Under the pieces are notes generated by a model. It was not told where the DNA came from and did not search any database. It worked only from the letters and a program-made list of their open reading frames with translations. Below are positions 1 to 7,879 of a stretch of 28,293 nucleotides of DNA, in pieces. The stretch's first letter is position 1. Each line of letters starts with the position of its first letter. Made by a program: the position numbers and the translations under genes. Origin of the DNA: Pseudomonadota bacterium (lineage in GTDB: Bacteria > Pseudomonadota > Gammaproteobacteria > Xanthomonadales > Xanthomonadaceae); NCBI GenBank assembly GCA_023390905.1, contig JAEWBY010000018.1, positions 1 through 28,293 on the forward strand, written 5' to 3'.

Positions 1-4
1 CCTG

Positions 5-337
5 ATGATTCGTGGCGGAACGATCGTTTCCGGTTCGGCACCCCCGCTGCGCGCCGATGTGCTGATCGACTTCGATGATGCACTGGCCGAGCGCGGCGGC
101 ACCGTCAAGGATGTCGGCGACCTCTCCCACGTGCGTGCGCGACGCGAGATCGATGCGGGCGGCCTCTACATCACTTCGATCGCCTGTCCATCCTTCGATG
201 TGCGAAAAGAAGCGCTGCAGGCGCTGGTTCCTGACTCGCCCGCCTGCCTGCGCATGAGCCGCGACCCGGCAGGTCGCGACGTGGTGTGGACGCTGCTGCG
301 CGATGTCGATCCGGCGCGGCCTTCACCGCGACGCTGA
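5..337 (+). pseudogene. Amidohydrolase (D-aminoacylase-like) N-terminal fragment
   Basis: The first 55 or so residues resemble the N-terminus of N-acyl-D-amino-acid deacylase / D-aminoacylase amidohydrolases: an IRGGT strand, a SGSAPPLRADVLI stretch, then GDLS and a REIDAGGLYI segment. In intact enzymes that last segment is followed by the metal-binding PGFIDxHTH motif. Here the motif is absent and the frame continues for about 50 residues that I do not recognise before stopping; a full enzyme is usually about 500 residues or more. The frame is also open to the left edge (a CTG codon precedes the ATG), so the true start may lie outside the window. No metal ligands are visible, so a working hydrolase is unlikely. 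It is convergent with mdh and separated from it by an intrinsic terminator. Most likely a decayed or rearranged remnant; a small unrelated protein remains possible. Confidence 0.4.
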
Positions 338-361
338 AACGCCGCCACATCATCGAACACG

Positions 362-386
362 AAAAAGGGAAGCCGCAGCTTCCCTC
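362..386 (-). terminator. Intrinsic terminator of mdh
   Basis: A perfect 7-bp inverted repeat (GGGAAGC at 367-373 and GCTTCCC at 378-384, 4-nt loop) is followed on the minus strand by five T (A run at 362-366). It lies about 40 nt beyond the mdh stop codon. The A/G-rich flank on the other side may allow weak action on the plus strand as well. Confidence 0.8.
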
Positions 387-427
387 TTCCTGAAATTCCA
401 AGGACATGACAGCCGGCGACGGCGAAG

Positions 428-1414
428 TCAGGTGAGCAGGTGGGCGACGCCGCCGCGCTCCTCTTCCAGCTCCGCCAACGTCTTGTCCATCGCCGCGCGA
501 CTGAAGTCGTCGACGGGCAGGTCCTTGACCAGGGTGTACTCGCCGTTGGCGGTGGTCACCGGGAAACCGTAGATCACGCCTTCGGGGATGCCGTAGGATC
601 CGTCGCTCGGCACGCCCATCGTCACCCATTCGCCACTGCTGCCGAGTGCCCAATCGCGCATGTGGTCGATGGCGGCATTGGCGGCGGAGGCGGCTGAGGA
701 AAGGCCACGCGCGTCGATGATCGCCGCGCCACGCTTGCCTACGGTCGGGATGAAGGTGTTGGCGTTCCAGTCGCTGTCGTTGATGCTGTCCTTGAGCGAC
801 TTGCCGCCGACATCGGCGAAACGGTAGTCCGGATACATCGTCGGGCTGTGGTTGCCCCACACCACCAGCTTGTTGATGTCCGCCACCGGCACGCCGGCCT
901 TGTTGGCCAGCTGCGACAGCGCGCGGTTGTGGTCGAGGCGCAGCATCGCGGTGAAGTTCTTCGCCGGCAGGTCCGGCGCCGACTTCATGGCGATATAGGC
1001 ATTGGTGTTGGCGGGGTTGCCGACCACCAGCACCTTGACGTTGCGCGAGGCGACCTTGTTGAGCGCGGCGCCCTGGGCGGTGAAGATCTTGGCGTTTTCC
1101 AGCAGCAGATCCTTGCGCTCCATGCCGGGGCCGCGCGGACGCGCGCCGACCAGCAGGGCGATGTCGGCGTCCTTGAACGCGACTTCCGGATCGTCGGTGC
1201 CGACCATGCCGGCCAGCAGCGGGAAGGCGCAGTCTTCCAGTTCCATCATCACGCCCTTCAGCGCGGCCTGGGCCTTGTCCACGGGCAGTTCGAGCAACTG
1301 CAGGATGACCGGCTGATCCTTGCCGAGCATTTCACCGGAGGCGATGCGGAACAGCAGGGCGTAGCCAATCTGGCCGGCGGCGCCGGTGACAGCAACTCGG
1401 ACGGGGGTTTTCAT
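428..1414 (-). CDS. mdh: Malate dehydrogenase
   Basis: NAD-dependent malate dehydrogenase (328 aa), interconverting malate and oxaloacetate in the cytosolic TCA cycle. The Rossmann glycine motif GAAGQIG is at residues 11-17, the mobile substrate loop with Arg94 and Arg100 at 90-104 (ARPRGPGMER), NPANTN at 133-138, Arg164 in DHNRA, and the catalytic His189 in WGNHS. Length and motifs match the group of bacterial MDHs related to the Thermus and cytosolic enzymes rather than the shorter E. coli-type enzyme. The ATG at 1414 has an AGGAG ribosome binding site about 9 nt upstream. It is transcribed alone or after the aminotransferase, with about 150 nt between them, and ends at the hairpin-plus-T terminator at 362-386. 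Confidence 0.97.
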   Translation of the reverse strand: MKTPVRVAVTGAAGQIGYALLFRIASGEMLGKDQPVILQLLELPVDKAQAALKGVMMELEDCAFPLLAGMVGTDDPEVAFKDADIALLVGARPRGPGMERKDLLLENAKIFTAQGAALNKVASRNVKVLVVGNPANTNAYIAMKSAPDLPAKNFTAMLRLDHNRALSQLANKAGVPVADINKLVVWGNHSPTMYPDYRFADVGGKSLKDSINDSDWNANTFIPTVGKRGAAIIDARGLSSAASAANAAIDHMRDWALGSSGEWVTMGVPSDGSYGIPEGVIYGFPVTTANGEYTLVKDLPVDDFSRAAMDKTLAELEEERGGVAHLLT

Positions 1415-1512
1415 TGTGGTACTCCTGGAGAAACAGACAGAAGGTGATTGTGACGGCAGTGGTGGAAAGCGGGTAACGGGGAGCCGATGGCCGATAACCG
1501 GAAAAGCTCGGC

Positions 1513-1553
1513 GAAGCCGGGAAACATCCTTCCGGTTTCCTGCTTCCGGCTTC
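1513..1553 (-). repeat. Imperfect inverted repeat downstream of aminotransferase
   Basis: GAAGCCGG (1513-1520) pairs with CCGGCTTC (1546-1553), and an inner GAAAC/GTTTC pair (1521-1525 and 1535-1539) extends the stem with a bulge. It begins 10 nt past the aminotransferase stop, and a TTTT (AAAA at 1502-1505) follows a few bases later on the minus strand. It could be a leaky terminator or a REP-like repeat; CGGAAGC-type units recur inside it. Confidence 0.5.
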
Positions 1554-1563
1554 CGGCTCGCGT

Positions 1564-2763
1564 CTACATCAACTCGGCAAAGAACTGCTGGATCCGGGCC
1601 AGGCCTTCATCGAGCTGCGCATCCGGACACGTGTAGGAAATGCGCAGCGCGCGCGGCTCACCGAATGCCGAGCCGGGCACGCAGGCCACGCCCTTGGATT
1701 CCAGCAGGACGTTGCAGAAATCGACATCGTCGTGGATGACCGCATCGCCGTGGCGCTTGCCGAAGGCGACCGAAACATCCGGGAACGCATAGAACGCGCC
1801 CTGCGGACGCGGGCACACGACGCCGGGAATCCGTGCCAGTGCGGCCAGCACGCGATCACGCTTGAGCGCGAACTCGGCGCACTTGCGCTCGGGCAGGTCC
1901 TGCGGACCGCTGAGCGCGGCGACGGCGGCGGCCGTCACCACTTCCGGCACGTTGGTGATGTGGTTGGAATTGAGCGCGACCAGCGCCTGCGCCAGATTCT
2001 CCGGCGCGGCGATCAGGCCCACGCGCCAGCCCGGCATGCCATAGGTCTTGGACAGCGAATCGATCACCACCGTGCGATCGCGCAGCGAGGGCTGGCTGTG
2101 CAGGAAGTTGTGGTAGCCGACGCCATCGAAGATCAGCCGGTTGTAGATGTCGTCCAGAAGGATCCAGGTATCCGGATGACGGACGATGACTTCGGCCAGG
2201 GCTTCGATTTCGTCCTTCGAATAGACCATGCCGGTCGGATTGGACGGATTGTTGAACAGGAACACTTTCGGCTTCTGGGCCAGCGCCTGTTCGAGCTGCG
2301 CCGGGGTGAGCTTGTAGTTCTGCTCGGGCGGGCACGGCAGTTTCAGCGACACCGCGCCGACGATGTCGGCGATGTCCTGGTAGCTGGTCCAGTACGGCGT
2401 CGGATAGGCGATGGTGTCGCCTTCATCGAGCAGCGCTTCGGCCAGGTTGTAGAGGATGTGCTTGGCGCCAATGCCGGCGACGATGTTGCGGCGGGTGTAG
2501 CCATCCAGCCCGCTGCCCTTGAGGTGTTCGATGAAGGCATCGAGCAGTGCATCGGTGCCGCGGTTGGATCCGTACTGGCCGGAGTCCTTTTCAAGCGATT
2601 TGCGCGCGGCTTCGTACACGTGATCGCCGGGCAGGAAATTCGGCACGCCGATCGAGAAGCTGATGATGTCGCGACCTTCGGCCTTGAGCTTCTTCGCCTT
2701 TTCCGCGACCACCATGATCGCGCTGGGCTTGGCGCGACCGGTGCGCCGGGCAAGCTGGGGCAT
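1564..2763 (-). CDS. Class I/II PLP-dependent aminotransferase
   Basis: Fold-type I pyridoxal-phosphate aminotransferase (399 aa) of the aspartate aminotransferase superfamily, cytosolic. Visible landmarks are the substrate-loop region FSIGVPNF (36-43), PTPYW (121-125), NNPSNPTG (171-178), the cofactor-binding DDIY (204-207), the Schiff-base lysine Lys239 in DSLSKTYGMPGWRVG, and the carboxylate-binding Arg374 in LRISYT. The length is normal for the family. The best guess is an aspartate or broad-specificity amino acid transaminase; the exact substrate cannot be read from the sequence. The ATG at 2763 is preceded by a GAGG about 9 nt upstream. It lies between ppiB and mdh on the same strand, with gaps of about 150 nt on each side, so separate transcription is likely. 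Confidence 0.92.
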   Translation of the reverse strand: MPQLARRTGRAKPSAIMVVAEKAKKLKAEGRDIISFSIGVPNFLPGDHVYEAARKSLEKDSGQYGSNRGTDALLDAFIEHLKGSGLDGYTRRNIVAGIGAKHILYNLAEALLDEGDTIAYPTPYWTSYQDIADIVGAVSLKLPCPPEQNYKLTPAQLEQALAQKPKVFLFNNPSNPTGMVYSKDEIEALAEVIVRHPDTWILLDDIYNRLIFDGVGYHNFLHSQPSLRDRTVVIDSLSKTYGMPGWRVGLIAAPENLAQALVALNSNHITNVPEVVTAAAVAALSGPQDLPERKCAEFALKRDRVLAALARIPGVVCPRPQGAFYAFPDVSVAFGKRHGDAVIHDDVDFCNVLLESKGVACVPGSAFGEPRALRISYTCPDAQLDEGLARIQQFFAELM

Positions 2764-2837
2764 TGCAGGACCTCGCGGAAGACAAGCGGGAGTGACGCCG
2801 TGCCGCCGTTCGCGGCGCGGAATTTTACCATGCCGGT

Positions 2838-2855
2838 CCGGCCCGTCCGGGCCGG
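2838..2855 (-). repeat. GC-rich stem-loop downstream of ppiB
   Basis: CCGGCCC (2838-2844) and GGGCCGG (2849-2855) form a 7-bp stem with a 4-nt loop, between the cyclophilin stop and the aminotransferase start. No T run follows on the minus strand, so intrinsic termination is not supported. Confidence 0.4.
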
Positions 2856-2910
2856 CCGGTCTACGCCGATGGTCTAGCGCCCGCGGTGGCGGACGCAGAC
2901 GATGCCGCGA

Positions 2911-3405
2911 TCAGGCGCTGAGATAGCGGTTCCACTCGGCGACGCGATCGGCCTTGGCGGCCAGCACGGCGTCGGTATCGCCCTCGATCGTGACCTTGTT
3001 GATCAGATCGCCCTGCTTGACGCTGTCGACCACGTCCAGGCCGTCGGTGACCTTGCCGAACACGGTGTGCTTGCCGTCCAGCCACGGGGTCGGCACGTGG
3101 GTGATGAAGAACTGGCTGCCATTGGTGTTCGGGCCGGCGTTGGCCATCGACAGCACGCCGCGCTCATGGCGCACGCCGTTGTTGGTTTCGTCCTCGAAGC
3201 GGTAGCCCGGGCCGCCGCGGCCGGAACCCTCCGGACAGCCGCCCTGGATCATGAAATCGGCGATCACGCGGTGGAAGTTCAGGCCGTCGTAGAAGCCGCG
3301 CTTGGCGAGGTTGACGAAGTTGGCGACCGTCAGCGGGGCCTTGTCCGGGTACAGCTCGATCGTGATCGGGCCGCGCGAGGTATCGAAGGTGGCAATCAGG
3401 GACAT
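2911..3405 (-). CDS. ppiB: Cyclophilin-type peptidyl-prolyl cis-trans isomerase
   Basis: Single-domain cyclophilin of 164 aa that catalyses cis-trans isomerisation of Xaa-Pro bonds during protein folding. The catalytic Arg46 is in FHRV, Gln54 in FMIQGG, and the substrate pocket is marked by GSQFF (96-100), Trp108 and His113. There is no signal peptide, so it should be the cytoplasmic form (PpiB type) rather than the periplasmic PpiA. The ATG at 3405 follows an AGGAG box with 6-nt spacing. The gene starts 21 nt after the end of the small membrane protein gene on the same strand, so the two are probably co-transcribed. Confidence 0.95.
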   Translation of the reverse strand: MSLIATFDTSRGPITIELYPDKAPLTVANFVNLAKRGFYDGLNFHRVIADFMIQGGCPEGSGRGGPGYRFEDETNNGVRHERGVLSMANAGPNTNGSQFFITHVPTPWLDGKHTVFGKVTDGLDVVDSVKQGDLINKVTIEGDTDAVLAAKADRVAEWNRYLSA

Positions 3406-3426
3406 GGGAACTCCTGTGGGAAAGGA

Positions 3427-3654
3427 TCAGCGCCGGCGGTGGGCCAGCACTTGCAGCAGGGCCAGCACGCTGCCGGCCGCGACCATGAGCCCGCCCAGCA
3501 CCGTCAGCGGCAGCGCCAGGGACTCCAGTGCCCTGGCCACCGTGGTACTGCCCGGGGCGTAATGGACGTGCAGGCCCAGGCCGAGCAGGACGACGCCGGC
3601 GATATCCAGCGCCAGCAGCCAGAATGGCGGCTTCCAGGGGGCAAGTGCGTTCAT
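3427..3654 (-). CDS. Small two-helix membrane protein, unknown function
   Basis: A 75-aa hydrophobic protein with two likely membrane segments, at about residues 10-30 (WLLALDIAGVVLLGLGLHV) and 45-70 (LALPLTVLGGLMVAAGSVLALL), ending in a basic HRRR tail. I do not recognise a family. The tail suggests a cytoplasmic C-terminus by the positive-inside rule. It is the first gene of a probable two-gene unit with ppiB and is divergent from typA. The ATG lacks a strong Shine-Dalgarno sequence; only a GAAG lies directly before it. The hydrophobic pattern and tight spacing to ppiB argue for a real gene, but a chance reading frame is not excluded. Confidence 0.6.
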   Translation of the reverse strand: MNALAPWKPPFWLLALDIAGVVLLGLGLHVHYAPGSTTVARALESLALPLTVLGGLMVAAGSVLALLQVLAHRRR

Positions 3655-3702
3655 CTTCGTCTTTTTGCGGCTGGACGGGCCCGCCGGGCGGGGCGAGCCC
3701 GC

Positions 3703-3708
3703 TATAAT
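3703..3708 (+). promoter_or_regulatory. typA promoter -10 element
   Basis: A consensus TATAAT lies 50 nt before the chosen typA ATG and is followed by a GC-rich discriminator (GCGCC). No clear -35 box is seen 16-18 nt upstream. The same bases read TATTAT on the opposite strand, upstream of the divergent small membrane protein gene. Confidence 0.6.
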
Positions 3709-3757
3709 ACGCGCCTTTCCTCACCTTCCCCTACGTGCATCCGGCGCGTCTTTTCGC

Positions 3758-5602
3758 ATGTCCATCCAAAATCTCCGCAACATCGCCATCGTCGCCCACG
3801 TCGACCATGGCAAAACCACCCTGGTCGATCAGCTGCTCAAGCAGTCCGGCACCTTCAGTGATCGTGCCGTGGTGGCCGACCGCGTGATGGACAGCGGCGA
3901 CATCGAAAAGGAACGTGGCATCACGATCCTCTCGAAGAACACCGCCATCCGCTGGACTTCGCCCGAGGGCGAGGAATACCGCATCAACATCGTCGATACG
4001 CCCGGACACGCCGATTTCGGCGGCGAGGTCGAGCGCGTGCTGTCGATGGTGGATTCGGTGCTGATCCTGGTCGACGCGATGGACGGCCCGATGCCGCAGA
4101 CGCGCTTCGTCACCCAGAAGGCGTTCGCGATGGGCTTCAAGCCGATCGTGGTGATCAACAAGGTCGATCGCCCCGGCGCGCGTCCGGACTGGGTGCTCAA
4201 CCAGACCTTCGATCTGTTCGATCGCCTCGGCGCGACCGACGATCAGCTCGATTTCCAGACCGTCTACGCCTCCGGCCTCAACGGTTACGCCGGCATGGAC
4301 GAAAGCGTGCGCTCGGGCGACATGACGCCGCTGTTCCAGACGATCATCGATCACGTGCCGGCCCCGCCGGTGGATCTGGACGGCCCGTTCCAGATGCGCG
4401 TGACCAGCCTGGACTACAACAATTACGTCGGCATCATCGGCGTGGGCCGCGTGCAGCGCGGCAAGGTGCGCACCAACATGCCGGTCACCGTGATCGATCG
4501 CGCCGGCAAGACGCGCAACGGCAAGGTGCTGCAGGTGCTCGGCTTCCACGGCCTGGAGCGCCATGAAGTCAAGGAAGCGCAGGCCGGCGACATCATCGCC
4601 ATTTCCGGCATCGAAGGCCTGGGCATTTCCGACACGATCTGCGATCCGGCCGCGGTCGAACAACTGCCGGTGCTGACGGTCGACGAACCGACCATCAGCA
4701 TGACCTTCCAGGTGAACGATTCGCCGTTCGCCGGCGTCAAGGATCGCAGCGGCGGCAAGTTCCTCACCAGCCGCCAGCTGCGCGATCGCCTGATCCGCGA
4801 AACCCAGCACAACGTGGCGCTGAAGGTCGAGGACACCGAGGACGCCGACAAGTTCAAGGTCAGCGGCCGTGGCGAACTGCATCTGTCGATCCTGATCGAA
4901 ACGATGCGCCGCGAAGGCTACGAACTGGCCGTGTCGCGGCCGGAAGTGATCATCAAGGAAATCGACGGCATGCTGCAGGAGCCGTACGAGCAGCTCGTCG
5001 TGGATCTGGAAGAGAACTACCAGGGCGGCGTGATGGGCCGCCTGGGCGAGCGCAAGGCGCTGCTGCAGAACATGGAGCCGGACGGCAAGGGCCGCGTGCG
5101 CCTGGAGTTCATCGTGCCGGCGCGCGGCCTGATCGGTTTCCAGACCGAGTTCCGCACGCTCACCGCGGGCACCGGCCTGCTCTTCCACGTGTTCGATCAT
5201 TACGGCCCGAAGCAGGACGGCGCGATCGGCCAGCGCCAGAACGGCGTGCTGATCTCCAACGGCACCGGCCCCTCGCCCGCGTACGCGCAGATGGCGATGC
5301 AGGAACGCGGCCGCCTGATGATCGAGCCCGGCGAGGAAATCTACGAAGGCCAGATCGTCGGCATCCACTCCAAGGACAACGATCTCACCGTCAATGCACT
5401 GCGCGGCAAGCAGTTGACCAACTTCCGCGCCGCCGGCAAGGATGACGACGAAGGCCTGATTCCGCCGATCAAGCTCTCGCTGGAGCAGGCGCTGGAGTTC
5501 ATCGACGACGACGAACTGGTGGAAGTGACGCCGCTGGCGATCCGCCTGCGCAAGAAGCACCGCTCGGAAAACGATCGCAAGCGCGCCTCGCGCGCCGCCT
5601 GA
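3758..5602 (+). CDS. typA: Translational GTPase TypA/BipA
   Basis: Ribosome-associated translation-factor GTPase of 614 aa, linked in other bacteria to 50S assembly and to growth under cold and stress. The G domain shows the P-loop AHVDHGKT (13-20), RGIT switch I (53-56), DTPGH (80-84) and NKVD (134-137). Domain II, an EF-G-like domain (DTEDADKFKVSGRGELHLSI) and the TypA-specific C-terminal domain follow; the length is typical (about 600). The frame is open upstream to 3665, but that extension contains the TATAAT promoter at 3703-3708 and has no family resemblance, so the ATG at 3758 giving MSIQNLRNIAIVAH is the start. No Shine-Dalgarno sequence is visible before it. Confidence 0.96.
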   Translation: MSIQNLRNIAIVAHVDHGKTTLVDQLLKQSGTFSDRAVVADRVMDSGDIEKERGITILSKNTAIRWTSPEGEEYRINIVDTPGHADFGGEVERVLSMVDSVLILVDAMDGPMPQTRFVTQKAFAMGFKPIVVINKVDRPGARPDWVLNQTFDLFDRLGATDDQLDFQTVYASGLNGYAGMDESVRSGDMTPLFQTIIDHVPAPPVDLDGPFQMRVTSLDYNNYVGIIGVGRVQRGKVRTNMPVTVIDRAGKTRNGKVLQVLGFHGLERHEVKEAQAGDIIAISGIEGLGISDTICDPAAVEQLPVLTVDEPTISMTFQVNDSPFAGVKDRSGGKFLTSRQLRDRLIRETQHNVALKVEDTEDADKFKVSGRGELHLSILIETMRREGYELAVSRPEVIIKEIDGMLQEPYEQLVVDLEENYQGGVMGRLGERKALLQNMEPDGKGRVRLEFIVPARGLIGFQTEFRTLTAGTGLLFHVFDHYGPKQDGAIGQRQNGVLISNGTGPSPAYAQMAMQERGRLMIEPGEEIYEGQIVGIHSKDNDLTVNALRGKQLTNFRAAGKDDDEGLIPPIKLSLEQALEFIDDDELVEVTPLAIRLRKKHRSENDRKRASRAA

Positions 5603-5613
5603 TCCGCGAACGC

Positions 5614-6084
5614 GTGAGCGAAGCGACCTACAACCCGGATCCGAAGGCGCATCCGGGTCTGCACCTCATCGCCGTGTTCGAGGGCGTCAAGGGCGTGCTG
5701 GGTCTGGCGGCGGCCACCGGTCTGGTGCTGGTGGGTCCGCTGCCGCTGCGCCGGGGGCTGGAAGCGCTGATCGCGCGCTTCCATCTGGACCCCAACCACG
5801 GCGTGCTGCCGAGTCTGCTGCAGGCGATCAATCCCGAAGCCGTGCACCTGGCGGTGGCCGTCGCGCTGGCCTATGCGGTGATGCGACTGGCCGAAGCGTG
5901 GGGCCTGTGGCGCGCACGCGCGTGGGCCTCATGGCTGGGCTGCGTGGGATCGGCGATCTATCTGCCACTGGATCTCTACGCGCTCTATCATCATCCCGGC
6001 TGGCACACGATCGCGGTGCTGGTGATCAACCTGGCGGTGGTGGCGATTCTGGGTCGCGATCTGTTCAAGCGCCAGCGTCATTGA
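5614..6084 (+). CDS. DUF2127-like membrane protein
   Basis: Predicted inner-membrane protein of 156 aa resembling the DUF2127 family by the pattern GLHLIAVFEGVKG near the N-terminus and RLAEAWGLWRARAWASWLG followed by AIYLPLDLY in the middle. Four hydrophobic segments are visible at about 17-41, 76-96, 104-124 and 131-148. The function of the family is unknown to me. It begins with GTG 11 nt after the typA stop and has no clear ribosome binding site, which suggests co-transcription and perhaps translational coupling with typA. The C-terminus is basic (FKRQRH). Confidence 0.75.
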   Translation: MSEATYNPDPKAHPGLHLIAVFEGVKGVLGLAAATGLVLVGPLPLRRGLEALIARFHLDPNHGVLPSLLQAINPEAVHLAVAVALAYAVMRLAEAWGLWRARAWASWLGCVGSAIYLPLDLYALYHHPGWHTIAVLVINLAVVAILGRDLFKRQRH

Positions 6085-6133
6085 AACCCCGCCGCCGGGC
6101 CTGCTAGCCTCTGGACATTCCACGGGGGTTGCC

Positions 6134-7756
6134 ATGATTCGCGCACGCGTGCTGTTGCTGTCCCTGCTCATCACCGGCCTGTCCGCCTGCCAGCGCGCCG
6201 AGCCTGCGCGCACGAGCGCCGATGCCGACGCGCCCACCGACTTCGCCTATGCGGAAATGGACATCAGCGATCTGCAGGCGCGCATGCAACGCGGTGAACT
6301 GGACAGCCGCACGCTGACGCAGGCCTATCTGGATCGCATCGCCGCGGTCGATCAGGCCGGCCCGCAGTTGCGATCGGTGATCGAAGTGAACCCGGACGCG
6401 ATGAAGGAAGCAGCGCTGCGCGACGTGGAGCGCAAGAACAACGCCGCGCGTGGCCCGCTGCACGGCATTCCGATCCTGCTGAAGGACAACATCGACGCCA
6501 CGCCGATGGTCAATTCCGCCGGCTCGCTGGCACTGAAGGATTTCCATCCGGCCACCGATGCGTTCCTGGTCCGGCGCCTGCGCGATGCCGGCGCGGTGAT
6601 CCTCGGCAAGACCAACCTGAGCGAATGGGCCAACTTCCGCTCCACGCGCTCCTCGTCCGGCTGGAGCGCGCGCGGCGGCCAGACGCGCAATCCCTACGTG
6701 CTCGATCGCAATCCCTGCGGGTCGAGTTCGGGCAGCGCCGTCTCGGTGTCGGCGAACCTGGCGGTCGCCAGCATCGGCACCGAAACCGATGGCAGCATCA
6801 TCTGCCCGGCGGCGGTGAACGGCGTGGTGGGTCTCAAGCCGACGGTGGGACTGGTGAGCCGCGAAGGCATCATCCCCATTTCCTTCAGCCAGGACACCGC
6901 CGGGCCGATGACGCGCAGCGTGTCCGATGCAGCGTTGCTGCTGACCGCGCTGGCCGGCCGCGACGCCGGCGATCCCGCCACCACCAATGCCGCCTGGAAC
7001 GTCACCCTCGACTACCACGCGCGCCTGAAGCCCGATGGACTCAAGGGCGCGCGCATCGGCGTGCTGCGCAGCAAGTTGGCGATCCACCCGGATGCGGCGG
7101 CGGCGATGGAAGGCGCGATCAAGGTCATGCGCGATGCCGGCGCCACCGTCGTCGACGCGGAGATTCCCACCGATGGCCAATGGGACGAGGCGGAACTGGA
7201 ACTGATGCTCTACGAGTTCAAGGCCGGCCTGGAACGCTACCTCGCCCGGCACGATGCGCCGCTCACGACACTGACCCAGTTGATCGGCTACAACGAACGC
7301 CATCGCGACGCCGAGATGCCCTACTTCGGCCAGGAACTGTTCGAACAGGCCAATGCGAAAGGCGGCCTCGGCGACAGTGCCTACATCAGCGCGCGCAGCC
7401 TCGCGCGTCGCCTCGCCGGACCCGAAGGCATCGATGCGGCACTGAAGGCGCAACGGCTGGACGCGTTGATCGCGCCGGCCACCGGCCCGGCATGGCTGAC
7501 CGACCAAAAGGCCGGCGATCATTTTGCCGGCGCAGGCTATGGCGCCGCCGCCGTGGCCGGCTATCCCAGCCTGACCGTGCCGATGGGGCACAGCGATGGC
7601 CTGCCGCTGGGCATCGTGTTCATGGGCACGGCGTGGAGCGAAGGTCGGCTCATCGAACTCGGTTACGCCTACGAGCAACTGACGCGCGCACGCAAGCCGC
7701 CGGAATACTGGCCGACGCTGCAGGCGCGCCCGGCGGCGAAAAAAAGCCGGCACTGA
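6134..7756 (+). CDS. Lipoprotein amidase, peptide-amidase-like
   Basis: Amidase-signature hydrolase of 540 aa. The Ser-cisSer-Lys triad can be read as Lys117 (GIPILLKDNID), Ser198 (GSSSGS) and Ser221 (GTETDGSI). The signature continues through AAVNGVVGLKPTVGLVSREG. From about residue 40 on, it strongly resembles the peptide amidase Pam of Stenotrophomonas maltophilia, which removes C-terminal amide groups from peptides; this is from memory, not a search. The N-terminus is a lipoprotein signal: MIRARVLLLSLLITGLSAC, with a lipobox ending at Cys19, so the enzyme should be exported and lipid-anchored. The ATG follows a GGGG-rich ribosome binding site. The gene stands alone downstream of the DUF2127-like gene, with a gap of about 50 nt. 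The physiological substrate is unknown. Confidence 0.9.
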   Translation: MIRARVLLLSLLITGLSACQRAEPARTSADADAPTDFAYAEMDISDLQARMQRGELDSRTLTQAYLDRIAAVDQAGPQLRSVIEVNPDAMKEAALRDVERKNNAARGPLHGIPILLKDNIDATPMVNSAGSLALKDFHPATDAFLVRRLRDAGAVILGKTNLSEWANFRSTRSSSGWSARGGQTRNPYVLDRNPCGSSSGSAVSVSANLAVASIGTETDGSIICPAAVNGVVGLKPTVGLVSREGIIPISFSQDTAGPMTRSVSDAALLLTALAGRDAGDPATTNAAWNVTLDYHARLKPDGLKGARIGVLRSKLAIHPDAAAAMEGAIKVMRDAGATVVDAEIPTDGQWDEAELELMLYEFKAGLERYLARHDAPLTTLTQLIGYNERHRDAEMPYFGQELFEQANAKGGLGDSAYISARSLARRLAGPEGIDAALKAQRLDALIAPATGPAWLTDQKAGDHFAGAGYGAAAVAGYPSLTVPMGHSDGLPLGIVFMGTAWSEGRLIELGYAYEQLTRARKPPEYWPTLQARPAAKKSRH

Positions 7757-7796
7757 GCCCGCCGTCGACGCGCGTCATGAACGCGCGCGCATTGCC

Positions 7797-7825
7797 TTGG
7801 CGCACGCACGCGCGCGGCGTAGCAT
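7797..7825 (+). promoter_or_regulatory. Candidate promoter of the GGDEF-EAL gene
   Basis: TTGGCG (7797-7802) and TAGCAT (7820-7825) are separated by 17 nt, each matching 4 of 6 consensus positions. Transcription would start near 7832, giving a leader of about 48 nt before the ATG at 7880 and almost none before the alternative ATG at 7838. Confidence 0.4.
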
Positions 7826-7879
7826 GCGATCGTTGACATGCCGGCGCGGGCCGCGCATGCGGAATCGGGGACATCATCG

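Noticed and set aside
3731..5560. 609-aa minus-strand frame opposite typA
   Set aside because: It is the antisense shadow of typA. Its composition (very rich in His, Gln, Asp and Arg) is typical of antisense frames in high-GC genes, and typA is certain.
6104..7753. 549-aa minus-strand frame opposite the amidase
   Set aside because: Antisense shadow; no domains, and the plus strand encodes an amidase with a complete active site.
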